A DNA stretch of 64,000 nucleotides from Jannaschia sp. W003 (GTDB taxonomy: Bacteria > Pseudomonadota > Alphaproteobacteria > Rhodobacterales > Rhodobacteraceae): contig NZ_CP083539.1 in NCBI RefSeq assembly GCF_025144335.1, positions 1,179,501 to 1,243,500 on the forward strand, read 5' to 3'. Each line of letters starts with the position of its first letter. The stretch's first letter is position 1. Shown here piece by piece: positions 1 to 10,003 of the stretch. The notes under the pieces are model-generated. The model saw only the letters and a list, made by a program, of their open reading frames with translations. It had not been told where the DNA came from and did no database searches. The position numbers and the translations under genes were made by a program.

Positions 1-146
1 GCGGTGCCGGGGGCGGGGACGCCGGGGGCGAGGCCACGGTTGGCGATGGGGCAGAGGAGGCCGATGCGGCCGAAGGGCCGGCCGACGCGGCGGAGGACGG
101 GGACCCGGAGGTCCGGGTCGTGCCGGTGGAGCCCGCGGGCGACTAG
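1..146 (+). CDS. 3' end of an unknown protein with an acidic tail (partial)
   Basis: An open frame runs in from before the window (codons start at base 3) and stops at TAG 144-146, giving about 47 C-terminal residues. The tail is almost only Gly, Ala, Glu, Asp and Pro and ends in a short Val-rich stretch, which looks like a low-complexity acidic C-terminus. No domain can be recognised. The next gene is convergent, with 13 bases between the stops. Whether this is the true frame cannot be settled from so short a piece. Confidence 0.45.
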   Translation, partial: GAGGGDAGGEATVGDGAEEADAAEGPADAAEDGDPEVRVVPVEPAGD

Positions 147-159
147 GCGCCCGCGCCCC

Positions 160-720
160 TCAGGCCGCGGCGACCGCGTCCGCGTCCGCGAGGTGGTCGA
201 GGGTGTCGGCGATCTCGGCCCAGAGGCGCGAGAGGCTGAGGCGGTCGGGCAGGTCCACGTGGGCCACGCCCGCCGCGGCGAGGGCCGCCGTGATGCGGCC
301 GCGGGTCGCGGGGTCGGCGCGGCGCTCGCGCAGCAGCGCCGCGACCGGGCGCCCGGCCTCGTCCACGATCACCATGTCGGCCACCAGCCCGTCGAGCGCG
401 CCGGGGGCGTCGCTGTGGAGGAACGCGGCCAGGGCCACGCCGGCGTGGAGCGTGGCGGTGGGGGTCTCGACCTCGAGGCGGTCGGCGATCCAGTTGTGCA
501 GGCGCACCTCGCGCTCGGTCATCAGGGGGCGTGCGCGCACCGCGGGGGCGCTGTCGCCGCCGGTCCACTCGTTGGCCCAGGAGCCCGAGCCGCGCAGGCC
601 GTCGCGCGCGGCGGCCTTCGGGGCGGCGGGGGCCTCGGCGGGCCCGGCGCGCAGGTGGCGGGCGAGGAGGCGGGGCGCGAGGCGGGCCGCCTGTCGTACG
701 ATGGTCTGGTCGATCTGCAT
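160..720 (-). CDS. DUF2726-like conserved hypothetical protein
   Basis: A 186-residue protein starting at ATG 718-720. The N-terminal 60 residues are basic and Ala/Pro-rich. From about residue 65 it reads like the nuclease-like DUF2726 fold: a 'LMTEREVRLHNWI' helix, then a hydrophobic strand 'VADMVIVDEAGRPVAAL' and a late 'ALAAAGVAHVDLP' motif, where DUF2726 proteins have a DFV..D..G.PVAVIELD strand and an 'aLaaaGiPllrv' end. The acidic residues expected at the end of the central strand are replaced by LLRERR, so a working nuclease centre is doubtful. It lies 89 bases downstream of the photolyase gene on the same strand. Confidence 0.6.
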   Translation of the reverse strand: MQIDQTIVRQAARLAPRLLARHLRAGPAEAPAAPKAAARDGLRGSGSWANEWTGGDSAPAVRARPLMTEREVRLHNWIADRLEVETPTATLHAGVALAAFLHSDAPGALDGLVADMVIVDEAGRPVAALLRERRADPATRGRITAALAAAGVAHVDLPDRLSLSRLWAEIADTLDHLADADAVAAA

Positions 721-809
721 GGCTGTGAACCCCGGTCGATGCGTTGCGTCCGGTGTCACGGGCGGTCGCGGCGGAATTGGGGCGCGGCGGGGGTGTTTGC
801 GCGGTGGCC

Positions 810-2342
810 TCAGACCCGCTCGCCCCGATCGAGGCGCTCCAGCACCGCGTCCGCGTCCGCGAGGATCGCCGCGCGGCGGTCCTCGGCCATGCGGTCCCAG
901 CTGCGATAGGCCTGCCGCATCCGGGGGTTGGGCTCGAACCGCGCGCGGTGGCGCGCGAGGAAGTGCCAGTAGAGGCGGGTGAACGGGCAGGAGGGACGGC
1001 CTTTGCCGGCCCCCTTGGGATCGTAGCGGCACTGGCGACAGTAGTCCGACATGCGGTCGATGTAGGCGCCGCCCGAGACATAAGGTTTGGAGCCGAGGAG
1101 GCCGCCGTCGGCGTGCTGGGACATGCCCACCACGTTGGGCGCCTCCACCCATTCGTAGGCGTCGGCGTAGACCTCGAGGTACCACTGCTGCACCTCCGCC
1201 GGATCCAGCCCGGCGAGGAGCGCGAAGTTGCCCGTCACCATCAGTCGCTGAATGTGGTGGGCGTAGGCGTCCTGCATGGTGGCGCCCACGGCCTCGGCGA
1301 CGCAGCGCATGTCGGTCTCGGCGGTCCAGTAGAATTCGGGCAGCGCGCGGTGGTGATCGAGGGCATTGCGGCTCGTGTAGTCCGGGCCCTCGCGGAAGTA
1401 GACGCCGCGCACGTACTCGCGCCAGCCGATGATCTGGCGGATGAAGCCCTCGGCGGCGTTGAGGGGGACGTGGCCCGCCTTCCACGCGGCCTCGGCGGCC
1501 TCGCAGCACTCGCGCCAGCCGAGGAGGCCCGCGTTCAGGTAGACCGAGAGCACGGCGTGGTAGAGGAACGGCTCGCCCGCGACCATCGCGTCCTGGAAGT
1601 CGCCGAAGCGGGGGAGCGAGACGCGGACGAAGTGCGCGAGCGCCGCCTTCGCGCCGTCCCGGTCGGTGGCGAACCAGAAGGGGCGCAGGGTGCCGTAGCG
1701 GTTGCCGAACTGCGCTTGGACGAGGGCGAGGACGTCTTCGGTGGTCTCGTCGGGCTTGAAGCGCAGGGGGCCGTCCGCGTCGCTCACGTCGTCGGGCGCG
1801 GGCTTTCGGTTGTCGTGGTCGTAGTTCCAGCGGTCGCCGGCGGGCTTGTCGCCATCCATCAGGAGGCCGGTCTTGCGGCGCATCTCGCGGTAGAACCACT
1901 CCATCCGCAGCTCCTTCCGGCCGTCGGCCCAGGCCTCGAACTCGGCGTGGGAGCACAGGAACCGGTCGTCGGGGAAGAGGTGGACGGGGAGGGGGGCTTC
2001 CTCGAGCGCGTCGATGAGGCGGAACTCGCCGGGCTCGGTGGCGAGGGCCTCGGCGGCGCCGGTGGCCGCGGCGGCGCGGAGCAGCTCGCCGGGGATGCTG
2101 TGGGTGTTCTCGGGGTCGTCGAGCCGGGTGTAGTGAACCTGCCAGCCCGCTTCGCGCAGGGCGTCCGCGTGCTTTCGCATGGCGGCGAAGAGGAAGGCGA
2201 TCTTCTTGGGGTGGTGGGAGACGTAGTCGGTCTCCGCGCGCACCTCGGCCATGACCACGGTGTCGGTGGAGGGATCGCCTTCGCGCAGGGCCGAGAGGTC
2301 CATGGAGAGCTGGTCGCCGAGGACGAGGACGAGGCGGCTCAC
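810..2342 (-). CDS. FeS-type cryptochrome/photolyase (deoxyribodipyrimidine photolyase-related)
   Basis: A 510-residue protein of the FeS-BCP/prokaryotic (6-4) photolyase group (PhrB/CryB-like), expected to use blue light and FAD to repair (6-4) photoproducts or to act as a photosensor. The N-terminal half begins with the family pattern 'LVLVLGDQLS' and the C-terminal half is the helical FAD-binding part. The four cysteines that bind the 4Fe-4S cluster are visible: one in 'MRC' (about 345), two in 'YCRQC' (about 435) and one in 'PSCPF' (about 450). Translation starts at GTG 2340-2342, which overlaps the TGA of the upstream dehydrogenase gene by four bases (GTGA), so the two are probably coupled. 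Repair versus signalling cannot be told from sequence. Confidence 0.93.
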   Translation of the reverse strand: MSRLVLVLGDQLSMDLSALREGDPSTDTVVMAEVRAETDYVSHHPKKIAFLFAAMRKHADALREAGWQVHYTRLDDPENTHSIPGELLRAAAATGAAEALATEPGEFRLIDALEEAPLPVHLFPDDRFLCSHAEFEAWADGRKELRMEWFYREMRRKTGLLMDGDKPAGDRWNYDHDNRKPAPDDVSDADGPLRFKPDETTEDVLALVQAQFGNRYGTLRPFWFATDRDGAKAALAHFVRVSLPRFGDFQDAMVAGEPFLYHAVLSVYLNAGLLGWRECCEAAEAAWKAGHVPLNAAEGFIRQIIGWREYVRGVYFREGPDYTSRNALDHHRALPEFYWTAETDMRCVAEAVGATMQDAYAHHIQRLMVTGNFALLAGLDPAEVQQWYLEVYADAYEWVEAPNVVGMSQHADGGLLGSKPYVSGGAYIDRMSDYCRQCRYDPKGAGKGRPSCPFTRLYWHFLARHRARFEPNPRMRQAYRSWDRMAEDRRAAILADADAVLERLDRGERV

Positions 2343-2986
2343 CAGGGGATCTCCGCGCCATCATACGCGAAGAAGCCGCCCGATTGCGCGGGCGCGAGGG
2401 TGGCGAGGACGCGCACGAGGTTGGCGGCGGCCTCCTCCGGGGCGACCTTCGGGGCCTTGTAGCCTTCGGTGAACGCGGTCTCCACGGTGCCGGGGTGGAG
2501 CGCGGCGACCACCGAGCCCTTGCGGCGCCGCGCGATCTCGATGGCCGCCGTGCGGGTGATCTGGTTCGCGGCGGCCTTGGCGGCGCGGTAGGCGTACCAG
2601 CCGCCCATGCGGTTGTCGCTAATGGAGCCCACGCGGGCGGTCAGGACGCCGACGCGGGCGGCGTCGCCGAGGCGGGGGGCGAGGTGCTTGAGCACCAGCG
2701 CCGGGCCGATGGCGTTGGCGGCGAACACGGCGGCGAGGGCGTCCGCGTCGACGGCCTCCAGCGCCTTCTCCGGGGCGCCGCCCGGGGGCGCGAGGATGCC
2801 TGTGGCGACGAAGGCGAGGTCGATGGGAGGGAGCGCGCCGAGGTGGCGGGCGACGGAGGCCTCGTCGGTGACGTCGAGGCCGTCGTGGCGGCGCGAGAGG
2901 CGGGTGACGGCGTGCGAGGCGGCGAGGTGGTCCGCCAGCGCGGCCCCGATGCCGCCCGAGGCGCCGATGACGAGGGCGTTGGGCAT
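2339..2986 (-). CDS. short-chain dehydrogenase/reductase (SDR, C-factor-like)
   Basis: A 215-residue NAD(P)-dependent oxidoreductase of the classical SDR type. It has the Rossmann motif GASGGIG at residues 8-14 and the catalytic YxxxK pair as Tyr133 and Lys137, with 'ARVGSISDN' a little before it supplying the serine. The start is ATG 2984-2986; longer reading frames upstream would only add a Pro/Arg-rich extension before the Rossmann strand. The short length and the 'NAIGPALVLKHLAP' region fit the C-factor/CsgA-like subfamily. The 3' end overlaps the photolyase start by four bases, an arrangement that suggests a two-gene operon. The substrate is unknown. Confidence 0.88.
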   Translation of the reverse strand: MPNALVIGASGGIGAALADHLAASHAVTRLSRRHDGLDVTDEASVARHLGALPPIDLAFVATGILAPPGGAPEKALEAVDADALAAVFAANAIGPALVLKHLAPRLGDAARVGVLTARVGSISDNRMGGWYAYRAAKAAANQITRTAAIEIARRRKGSVVAALHPGTVETAFTEGYKAPKVAPEEAAANLVRVLATLAPAQSGGFFAYDGAEIPW

Positions 2987-3044
2987 GGAGGCGAGGTAGC
3001 GGCGGGGGGAGGGGAGGCAAGCGGGCCGGGCTGGCGGCACGGCC

Positions 3045-3144
3045 CGCCCCGGCCTTCGAGCCGGGGCCTCGGGTGGCGGGCTGGCGCTTCGCTGCGGGTC
3101 GATGCGCCGGCGGTTGGCGGAGGCCCCGGCGCAGGGCCGGGGCG
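3045..3144. repeat. dispersed palindromic repeat, family 1 (copy A)
   Basis: Two arms, each itself a small hairpin (CCCCGG...CCGGGGCCTC and GAGGCCCCGG...CCGGGGCG), face each other around a 45-50 base centre. The same arms recur at about 37.8, 40.3, 40.4, 41.5, 48.4, 57.3 and 58.5 kb. Confidence 0.8.
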
Positions 3145-3162
3145 TTCGAAGCTACACCGTCC

Positions 3163-3183
3163 GCCTGACGGGAACCGTCAGGC
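3163..3183. terminator. hairpin, possible terminator
   Basis: A perfect 9-base stem (GCCTGACGG / CCGTCAGGC) with a GAA loop. It lies downstream of the frameshifted dehydrogenase gene, which reads towards it. No run of T follows, so termination is only possible, not shown. Confidence 0.4.
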
Positions 3184-3293
3184 AGCGGCCGTCCGCCCCC
3201 ATGGGCGGCCGCTTCGCGACCGCCCGCGGACGCCCCCTGCCTTCGCCGCGGAGCGGATTGGGATGATGCTGGAAACCCGATGCCCCAGCGGCC

Positions 3294-4246
3294 CTACCGC
3301 CGCACCACCACCTCCGCGCCGCGCTCCTCCGGCTCGTCGTCGCGCATCTCCGCCGGGAAGCCCGGGCTCGGATGTCGAGGCGGTCGCCTCCTCCAACCGG
3401 CGCACGACGTTGGGCGACAAGCTCGCGGGGCCGAAGCGGGCGATCGCGTCGGCGAAGATCGAGACCAGCAACGGCGAGACCTCCAGGGGGACGCCCGCGT
3501 CCCGGGCGAATGCGGTCGAAGAGGCCGATGTCCTTGGCCACGAGGTCCATCGTGAACGAGATGTCGCGCGAGCCGTTCAGGATCACCTGGCCTTCGGTCT
3601 CGGCCACGAAGGAGGTGCCCGATGAGATCGCAATGGCCTCGTAGGTGGTAGCGAGGTCGAGGCCGGCGGCCTTCATGGTCACGAGCGCCTCGCACAAGGT
3701 GACGAGGTTCGCGGTGGCGAGGTAGTTGGTCATCACCTTGAGCGTGGACGCCGTGCCGATGGGGCCTGTGTGGAGCACGCGGCGGCCGAGCACCGTCAGG
3801 AGGGGCAGCATCCGCTCGAAGGTGGCGCGCGGGCCGCCCGCGAGGATCGCGATGTTGCCGGTGGCGGCGCGGTGGCAGCCGCCCGAGACGGGGCACTCGA
3901 TGGCCTCGCCGCCCGCCTCGATCACGAGCGCGGCGAGGCGCTTCACCTCCTCGGCGTCGTTCGTGCTCATCTCGGCCCAGATCGTACCGGGGCGCAGGCC
4001 CTCCAGCACGCCGCCCGGCCCCTCGACCACGGCGGCCACGGCGCGGGGCGAGGGCAGGCAGGTGACGACCACGTCGCAGCCCCGCGCCATGGCAGTGGCG
4101 CTGCCGCCCCACGTGGCCCCCCGCGCCTCCAGCGGCGCGGCGGCGGCGCGGTCGAGGTCGAGCACCTCCGTCTCGGTCCCGTTCCGCACGAGGCTGCCGG
4201 CGAGCTTGGCGCCCACGTTCCCCAGTCCGATGAATCCGACGCGCAT
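3294..4246 (-). pseudogene. frameshifted NAD-binding 3-hydroxyisobutyrate dehydrogenase-like gene
   Basis: Starts at ATG 4244-4246 behind a good AGGAGG-like site and encodes a Rossmann dehydrogenase (GLGNVG at residues 7-12, 'CPVSGG' substrate loop, 'KVMTNYLA' helix carrying the catalytic Lys). After 'DIGLFDRI' the frame breaks. The family-like C-terminus continues in a second frame ('DAGVPLEV', 'VVRRLEEAT') and then a third ('PGFPAEMRDDEPEE', ending VVVRR and TAG at 3294). Restoring it needs one base removed near 3509-3510 and one base added near each of 3377 and 3363, which would give about 317 residues. Three single-base indels within 150 bases in a GC-rich stretch may be real decay or assembly error. 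The likely role was NAD(P)-dependent oxidation or reduction of a short hydroxy acid. Confidence 0.75.
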
Positions 4247-4336
4247 GGGCGGTCCTCCCTCGCCCCCACGGTGGCGGGCGATCCCGCCCCTGCGCGCCGG
4301 TCCACGCCCCCCGGCGCGCGGTTCGCGACGGGGGGG

Positions 4337-4365
4337 CTTCCATCCCCCGCCCGATGCCGTATCCT
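4337..4365 (+). promoter_or_regulatory. weak promoter candidate for the leu leader
   Basis: A poor -35-like CTTCCA (4337-4342) and a -10-like TATCCT (4360-4365) are separated by 17 bases. Transcription would then begin almost at the leader ATG (4373), making the leader message nearly leaderless. The match to consensus is weak. Confidence 0.3.
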
Positions 4366-4372
4366 GCGCCCC

Positions 4373-4417
4373 ATGACGTCGCTCGCGATCCTCCGTCTCC
4401 TCCTTAGCCGCTCCTGA
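4373..4417 (+). CDS. leuL: leuA leader peptide
   Basis: A 14-codon reading frame, MTSLAILRLLLSRS, ending at TGA 4415-4417, just 75 bases before leuA. Five of fourteen codons are Leu (four CTC, one CTT), with three in a row at codons 9-11 and one Ile. That is the signature of an amino-acid-sensing leader peptide: ribosome pausing at Leu codons when charged tRNA-Leu is scarce changes folding of the downstream RNA. Leader peptides of this kind are known for leu operons in proteobacteria. The name leuL is given by analogy. Confidence 0.8.
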   Translation: MTSLAILRLLLSRS

Positions 4418-4486
4418 GCGTGCCCTTCGGCGCGACCGCTCGGGAGAGGGACCAGCGCCGGACACAGGAGACAGACCAGGAGGATC
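4387..4486 (+). promoter_or_regulatory. leuA leader RNA: attenuation/anti-Shine-Dalgarno structures
   Basis: Two possible structures are visible. (1) CTCCTGAGCG at 4411-4420, which contains the leader stop codon, pairs over ten bases (one G-T pair) with CGCTCGGGAG at 4437-4446. (2) GATCCTCC at 4387-4394, inside leader codons 5-8, is exactly complementary to GGAGGATC at 4479-4486, the ribosome-binding site of leuA. No T-run follows either stem. This suggests control of leuA translation: a ribosome paused on the Leu codons would cover the anti-Shine-Dalgarno segment and free the leuA site. The pairing is seen; the mechanism is inference. Confidence 0.6.
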
Positions 4487-4492
4487 AGGACG

Positions 4493-6049
4493 ATGACCAA
4501 ACCCCGCGTGAAGATATTCGACACCACCTTGCGTGACGGCGAGCAGTCGCCCGGCGCGACCATGACCCATGACGAGAAGCTGGAGATCGCCTCCATGCTC
4601 GACGAGATGGGCGTGGACATCATCGAGGCGGGCTTCCCGATCGCCTCGGAGGGGGACTTCGCGGCCGTGAAGGCGATCGCCGAGAACTCCGTGAACGCGG
4701 TGATCTGCGGGCTGGCGCGCGCCAACCTCAAGGACATCGACCGCTGCTGGGAGGCGGTGCGCCATGCGGCCAAGCCCCGCATCCACACCTTCATCGGCAC
4801 CTCGCCCCTGCACCGCGCCATCCCGAACCTCTCGAAGGACGAGATGGCCGAGCGCATCCACGAGACGGTCACCCACGCCCGCAACCTGTGCGAGGACGTC
4901 CAGTGGTCGCCCATGGACGCGACCCGCACCGAGTGGGACTACCTCGCGCGCGTCGTGGAGATCGCCATCCGGGCCGGCGCGACCACCATCAACATCCCCG
5001 ACACCGTGGGCTACACCGCGCCGGCCGAGAGCGCCGCGCTGATCCGCCGCCTGATCGCCGAGGTGCCGGGGGCGGAGGGCGTGACCTTCGCGACGCACTG
5101 CCACAACGACCTCGGCATGGCGACGGCCAACGCCCTGGCCGCCGTGGAGGGCGGGGCGCGCCAGATCGAGTGCACCGTGAACGGCCTCGGCGAGCGGGCG
5201 GGCAACACGGCCCTCGAGGAGGTGGTGATGGCGCTGAAGGTGCGCGGCGACATCATGCCCTACGAGACCGGGATCGACGCGCGCCGCCTGATGGCGATCT
5301 CGCGGCGCGTGGCGAGCGTGTCGGGCTTCCCCGTCCAGTTCAACAAGGCGATCGTGGGCAAGAACGCCTTCGCCCACGAGAGCGGCATCCACCAGGACGG
5401 GATGCTCAAGAACGCCGAGACCTTCGAGATCATGCGCCCCGCGGACGTCGGCCTGTCGGCCACCTCCCTGGTGATGGGCAAGCACTCGGGCCGCGCGGCG
5501 CTGCGCTCCAAGCTCAAGGAGCTGGGGTACGTGCTGGAGGACAACCAGCTCGGCGACGTGTTCGTGCGCTTCAAGGCGCTGGCGGACCGCAAGAAGGAGG
5601 TCTTCGACGAGGACCTGATCGCGCTGATGCAGGCCGAGGAGCGCGAGGCCGAGGACCGCATCCGCGTGGAGCGCCTGCGGGTGGTCTGCGGCACCGACGG
5701 CCCGCAGACGGCGGAGCTGACGCTGAGCGTCGACGGCGAGGCGCGCTCCGCCGAGGCCACCGGCGACGGCCCCGTCGATGCCGCCTTCAACGCGGTGAAG
5801 GCGCTGGTCGCGCACGACGCACGGCTGCAGCTCTACCAGGTGCACGCGGTGACCGAAGGCACGGACGCGCAGGCGACCGTGACCGTGCGCCTCGAGGAGG
5901 ACGGCCGCATCGTCTCGGGCCAGTCCGCCGACACCGACACCGTGGTGGCCAGCGTGCGCGCCTACGTGAACGCGCTGAACCGCCTGATGGTGCGGCGCGA
6001 GAAGGCCGGGCGGGACGCGGCGGAGGTGAGCTACAAGGACGTCGGGTAG
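4493..6049 (+). CDS. leuA: 2-isopropylmalate synthase
   Basis: A 518-residue enzyme that condenses acetyl-CoA with 2-oxoisovalerate, the first committed step of leucine synthesis. The catalytic barrel opens with DTTLRDGEQSPG (residues 10-21); the metal-binding HxH appears in 'THCHNDLGMA'; 'FNKAIVGKNAFAHESGIHQDG' marks the linker region. From about residue 385 follows the C-terminal regulatory domain that senses leucine, so allosteric feedback is expected besides the leader control upstream. The start ATG lies 6-7 bases after AGGAGGA. Length is normal for the long bacterial form. It is followed convergently by the ATP-grasp gene. Confidence 0.97.
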   Translation: MTKPRVKIFDTTLRDGEQSPGATMTHDEKLEIASMLDEMGVDIIEAGFPIASEGDFAAVKAIAENSVNAVICGLARANLKDIDRCWEAVRHAAKPRIHTFIGTSPLHRAIPNLSKDEMAERIHETVTHARNLCEDVQWSPMDATRTEWDYLARVVEIAIRAGATTINIPDTVGYTAPAESAALIRRLIAEVPGAEGVTFATHCHNDLGMATANALAAVEGGARQIECTVNGLGERAGNTALEEVVMALKVRGDIMPYETGIDARRLMAISRRVASVSGFPVQFNKAIVGKNAFAHESGIHQDGMLKNAETFEIMRPADVGLSATSLVMGKHSGRAALRSKLKELGYVLEDNQLGDVFVRFKALADRKKEVFDEDLIALMQAEEREAEDRIRVERLRVVCGTDGPQTAELTLSVDGEARSAEATGDGPVDAAFNAVKALVAHDARLQLYQVHAVTEGTDAQATVTVRLEEDGRIVSGQSADTDTVVASVRAYVNALNRLMVRREKAGRDAAEVSYKDVG

Positions 6050-6155
6050 GTCAGGCAAGCCCTCGGCCACCGGGGGCGCCGCCGCGTTTGCTTTGGCCGC
6101 CCCCTCCCCGAGGCACCAAGGCGGGGCCACTACGCGGGGTTGCGCGGCGCTCGGG

Positions 6156-8496
<2,341 letters not shown>

Positions 8497-8512
8497 CCCG
8501 CGAGGCGGCGCC

Positions 8513-9457
8513 ATGGCCCGCAGGCGATCATCGAACCCCGACGAGGTCTACGGCCGGCCCCTGCGCCGGCTGCTCGTGACGCTCGCCTGCGTGGTGCTGG
8601 TGGGGCTGGTGCTGCTGTGGCGCATCGACAACCCCCGCGCCGAGCGCCTGCGCGCGTCGCTGGTGGACCGGGTGATCCCCTCGTTCGAGTGGGCGCTCGC
8701 CCCCGTCACCTGGGCGGGCCGGCTGGTCGAGGACTTCGAGGGCTACACCCGCGTCTACGAGCAGAACCAGGAGCTGCGCCGCGAGCTGCAGCGCATGAAG
8801 GCGTGGCAGGAGGCGGCGATCCAGCTCGAGCAGGAGAACGCGCGCCTCCTGGACCTCAACAAGGTGAAGCTGTCGCCGGACCTGACTTACGTCGGCGGGC
8901 GGGTGCTGACGGATTCGGGCTCGCCGTTCCGCCGCTCGGTGCTCCTGAACATCGGCTCCGAGGTGGGCGTGCGCGACGGCTGGGCCGCCACCGACGGCCT
9001 GGGGCTGGTGGGGCGCATCTCGGGCGTGGGGCGCACCACGAGCCGCGTGCTCTTACTGACCGACGGCAACAGCCGCATCCCCGTCACGATCCAGCCCTCG
9101 GGCCTGCGCGCGATCCTGTCGGGCGACACCACACCGCTGCCGGCGCTCGACTTCGTGGAGACGCCCGAGGACGTGCGCGCGGGCGACCGCGTGGTCACCT
9201 CCGGCGACGGGGGCGTGTTCCCGCCCGACCTGCTGGTGGGCCAGGTCGTGCGCGACCGCAACGGGCGCCTGCGGGTGCGGCTGGCCGCCGACACCGCGCG
9301 GCTGGAGTTCCTGCGCGTGCTGCGCTCCGGCCCCGCCGACCCGATCGGCAGCACCGGCGGGCTGATCGCGCCGCCCGGAGCCGACGTGATCGGGCCGCCG
9401 CCCCCGCCCGAGGGCGAGGAGGCCGCCTCCGCCGCGGCGGCGCCGGGGGGCGGCTGA
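8513..9457 (+). CDS. mreC: rod shape-determining protein MreC
   Basis: A 314-residue inner-membrane/periplasmic scaffold that links MreB to PBP2 and RodA. A basic cytoplasmic tip is followed by one membrane helix (about 19-38), a coiled coil around 80-115 (repeated 'QELRREL', 'QLEQENARL') and the two beta-barrel lobes, with the typical 'GVRDGWAATDGLGLVGRI' segment. The last 45 residues are Pro/Ala/Gly-rich and probably disordered. Second gene of the mre operon. Confidence 0.95.
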   Translation: MARRRSSNPDEVYGRPLRRLLVTLACVVLVGLVLLWRIDNPRAERLRASLVDRVIPSFEWALAPVTWAGRLVEDFEGYTRVYEQNQELRRELQRMKAWQEAAIQLEQENARLLDLNKVKLSPDLTYVGGRVLTDSGSPFRRSVLLNIGSEVGVRDGWAATDGLGLVGRISGVGRTTSRVLLLTDGNSRIPVTIQPSGLRAILSGDTTPLPALDFVETPEDVRAGDRVVTSGDGGVFPPDLLVGQVVRDRNGRLRVRLAADTARLEFLRVLRSGPADPIGSTGGLIAPPGADVIGPPPPPEGEEAASAAAAPGGG

Positions 9458-9458
9458 G

Positions 9459-9986
9459 GTGGCGCCGCGCCGCGTCTGGTGGTTCCGCGTCCTGTTCGCG
9501 CTGCTGGCCTTCCTCGTGCTGTTCTTCGCGCTGCTTCCCTTCGGCCCGGGCGAGGGCGGCGTGCCGGGGCCGGACCTGACGCTGTGCCTCGCGGCCGCCT
9601 GGGTGCTGCGCCGTCCGGACTACGTGCCCGTGTGGCTGCTGATCCCGCTCCTGGTGCTGGGCGACGCGCTGCTCGGCCGCCCGCTCGGCCTCTGGGCGCT
9701 GATCGTGCTGCTGATCACCGAGTACCTGCGCCGGCGCGTGGACCAGTCCGAGGCGCTGCCCTTCTGGAGCGAGGTGGGGCTGGTCACGGGCTGCATCGCG
9801 GTGGCCTTCGTGGCGAACTACGCGGCCCTCGTGCTGCTGCTGGCGGGCACGCCGCCCCTCGGCGGCGAGGCGCTCCATGCCCTCGCCACGATTGTATTCT
9901 ACCCGCCCGCGGCCATATTCTCACAGATGCTCGGCGTCCGGCGCCTCGCCCCGGGCGAGCTCGACACGCTGGGCAGCCGCGCCTGA
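9459..9986 (+). CDS. mreD: rod shape-determining protein MreD
   Basis: A 175-residue integral membrane protein with about five hydrophobic segments, the usual size and position for MreD. It starts at GTG 9459-9461, one base after the mreC stop. The segment 'GPDLTLCLAAAWVLRRPDYVPVWLLIPLLVLGD' matches the alphaproteobacterial form. MreD joins MreC at the membrane; its exact role is unclear even in model species. Confidence 0.9.
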   Translation: MAPRRVWWFRVLFALLAFLVLFFALLPFGPGEGGVPGPDLTLCLAAAWVLRRPDYVPVWLLIPLLVLGDALLGRPLGLWALIVLLITEYLRRRVDQSEALPFWSEVGLVTGCIAVAFVANYAALVLLLAGTPPLGGEALHALATIVFYPPAAIFSQMLGVRRLAPGELDTLGSRA

Positions 9987-10003
9987 GCCCGAGGTATCCC
10001 GTC

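Larger units (their letters stand above)
2987..3293. other. intergenic region with repeat and hairpin, no gene
   Basis: A 307-base gap between two minus-strand genes. It holds one copy of the CCCCGG-armed palindromic repeat (3045-3144) and a compact hairpin at 3163-3183. The rest (3184-3293) is GC-rich with no convincing reading frame or promoter. Confidence 0.6.

Noticed and set aside
3152..6130. Very long minus-strand reading frame (992 codons) across leuA
   Set aside because: It is antisense to leuA, whose motifs are unmistakable. Only its end coincides with the real dehydrogenase gene. Long antisense frames are expected in DNA this GC-rich because stop codons are rare.
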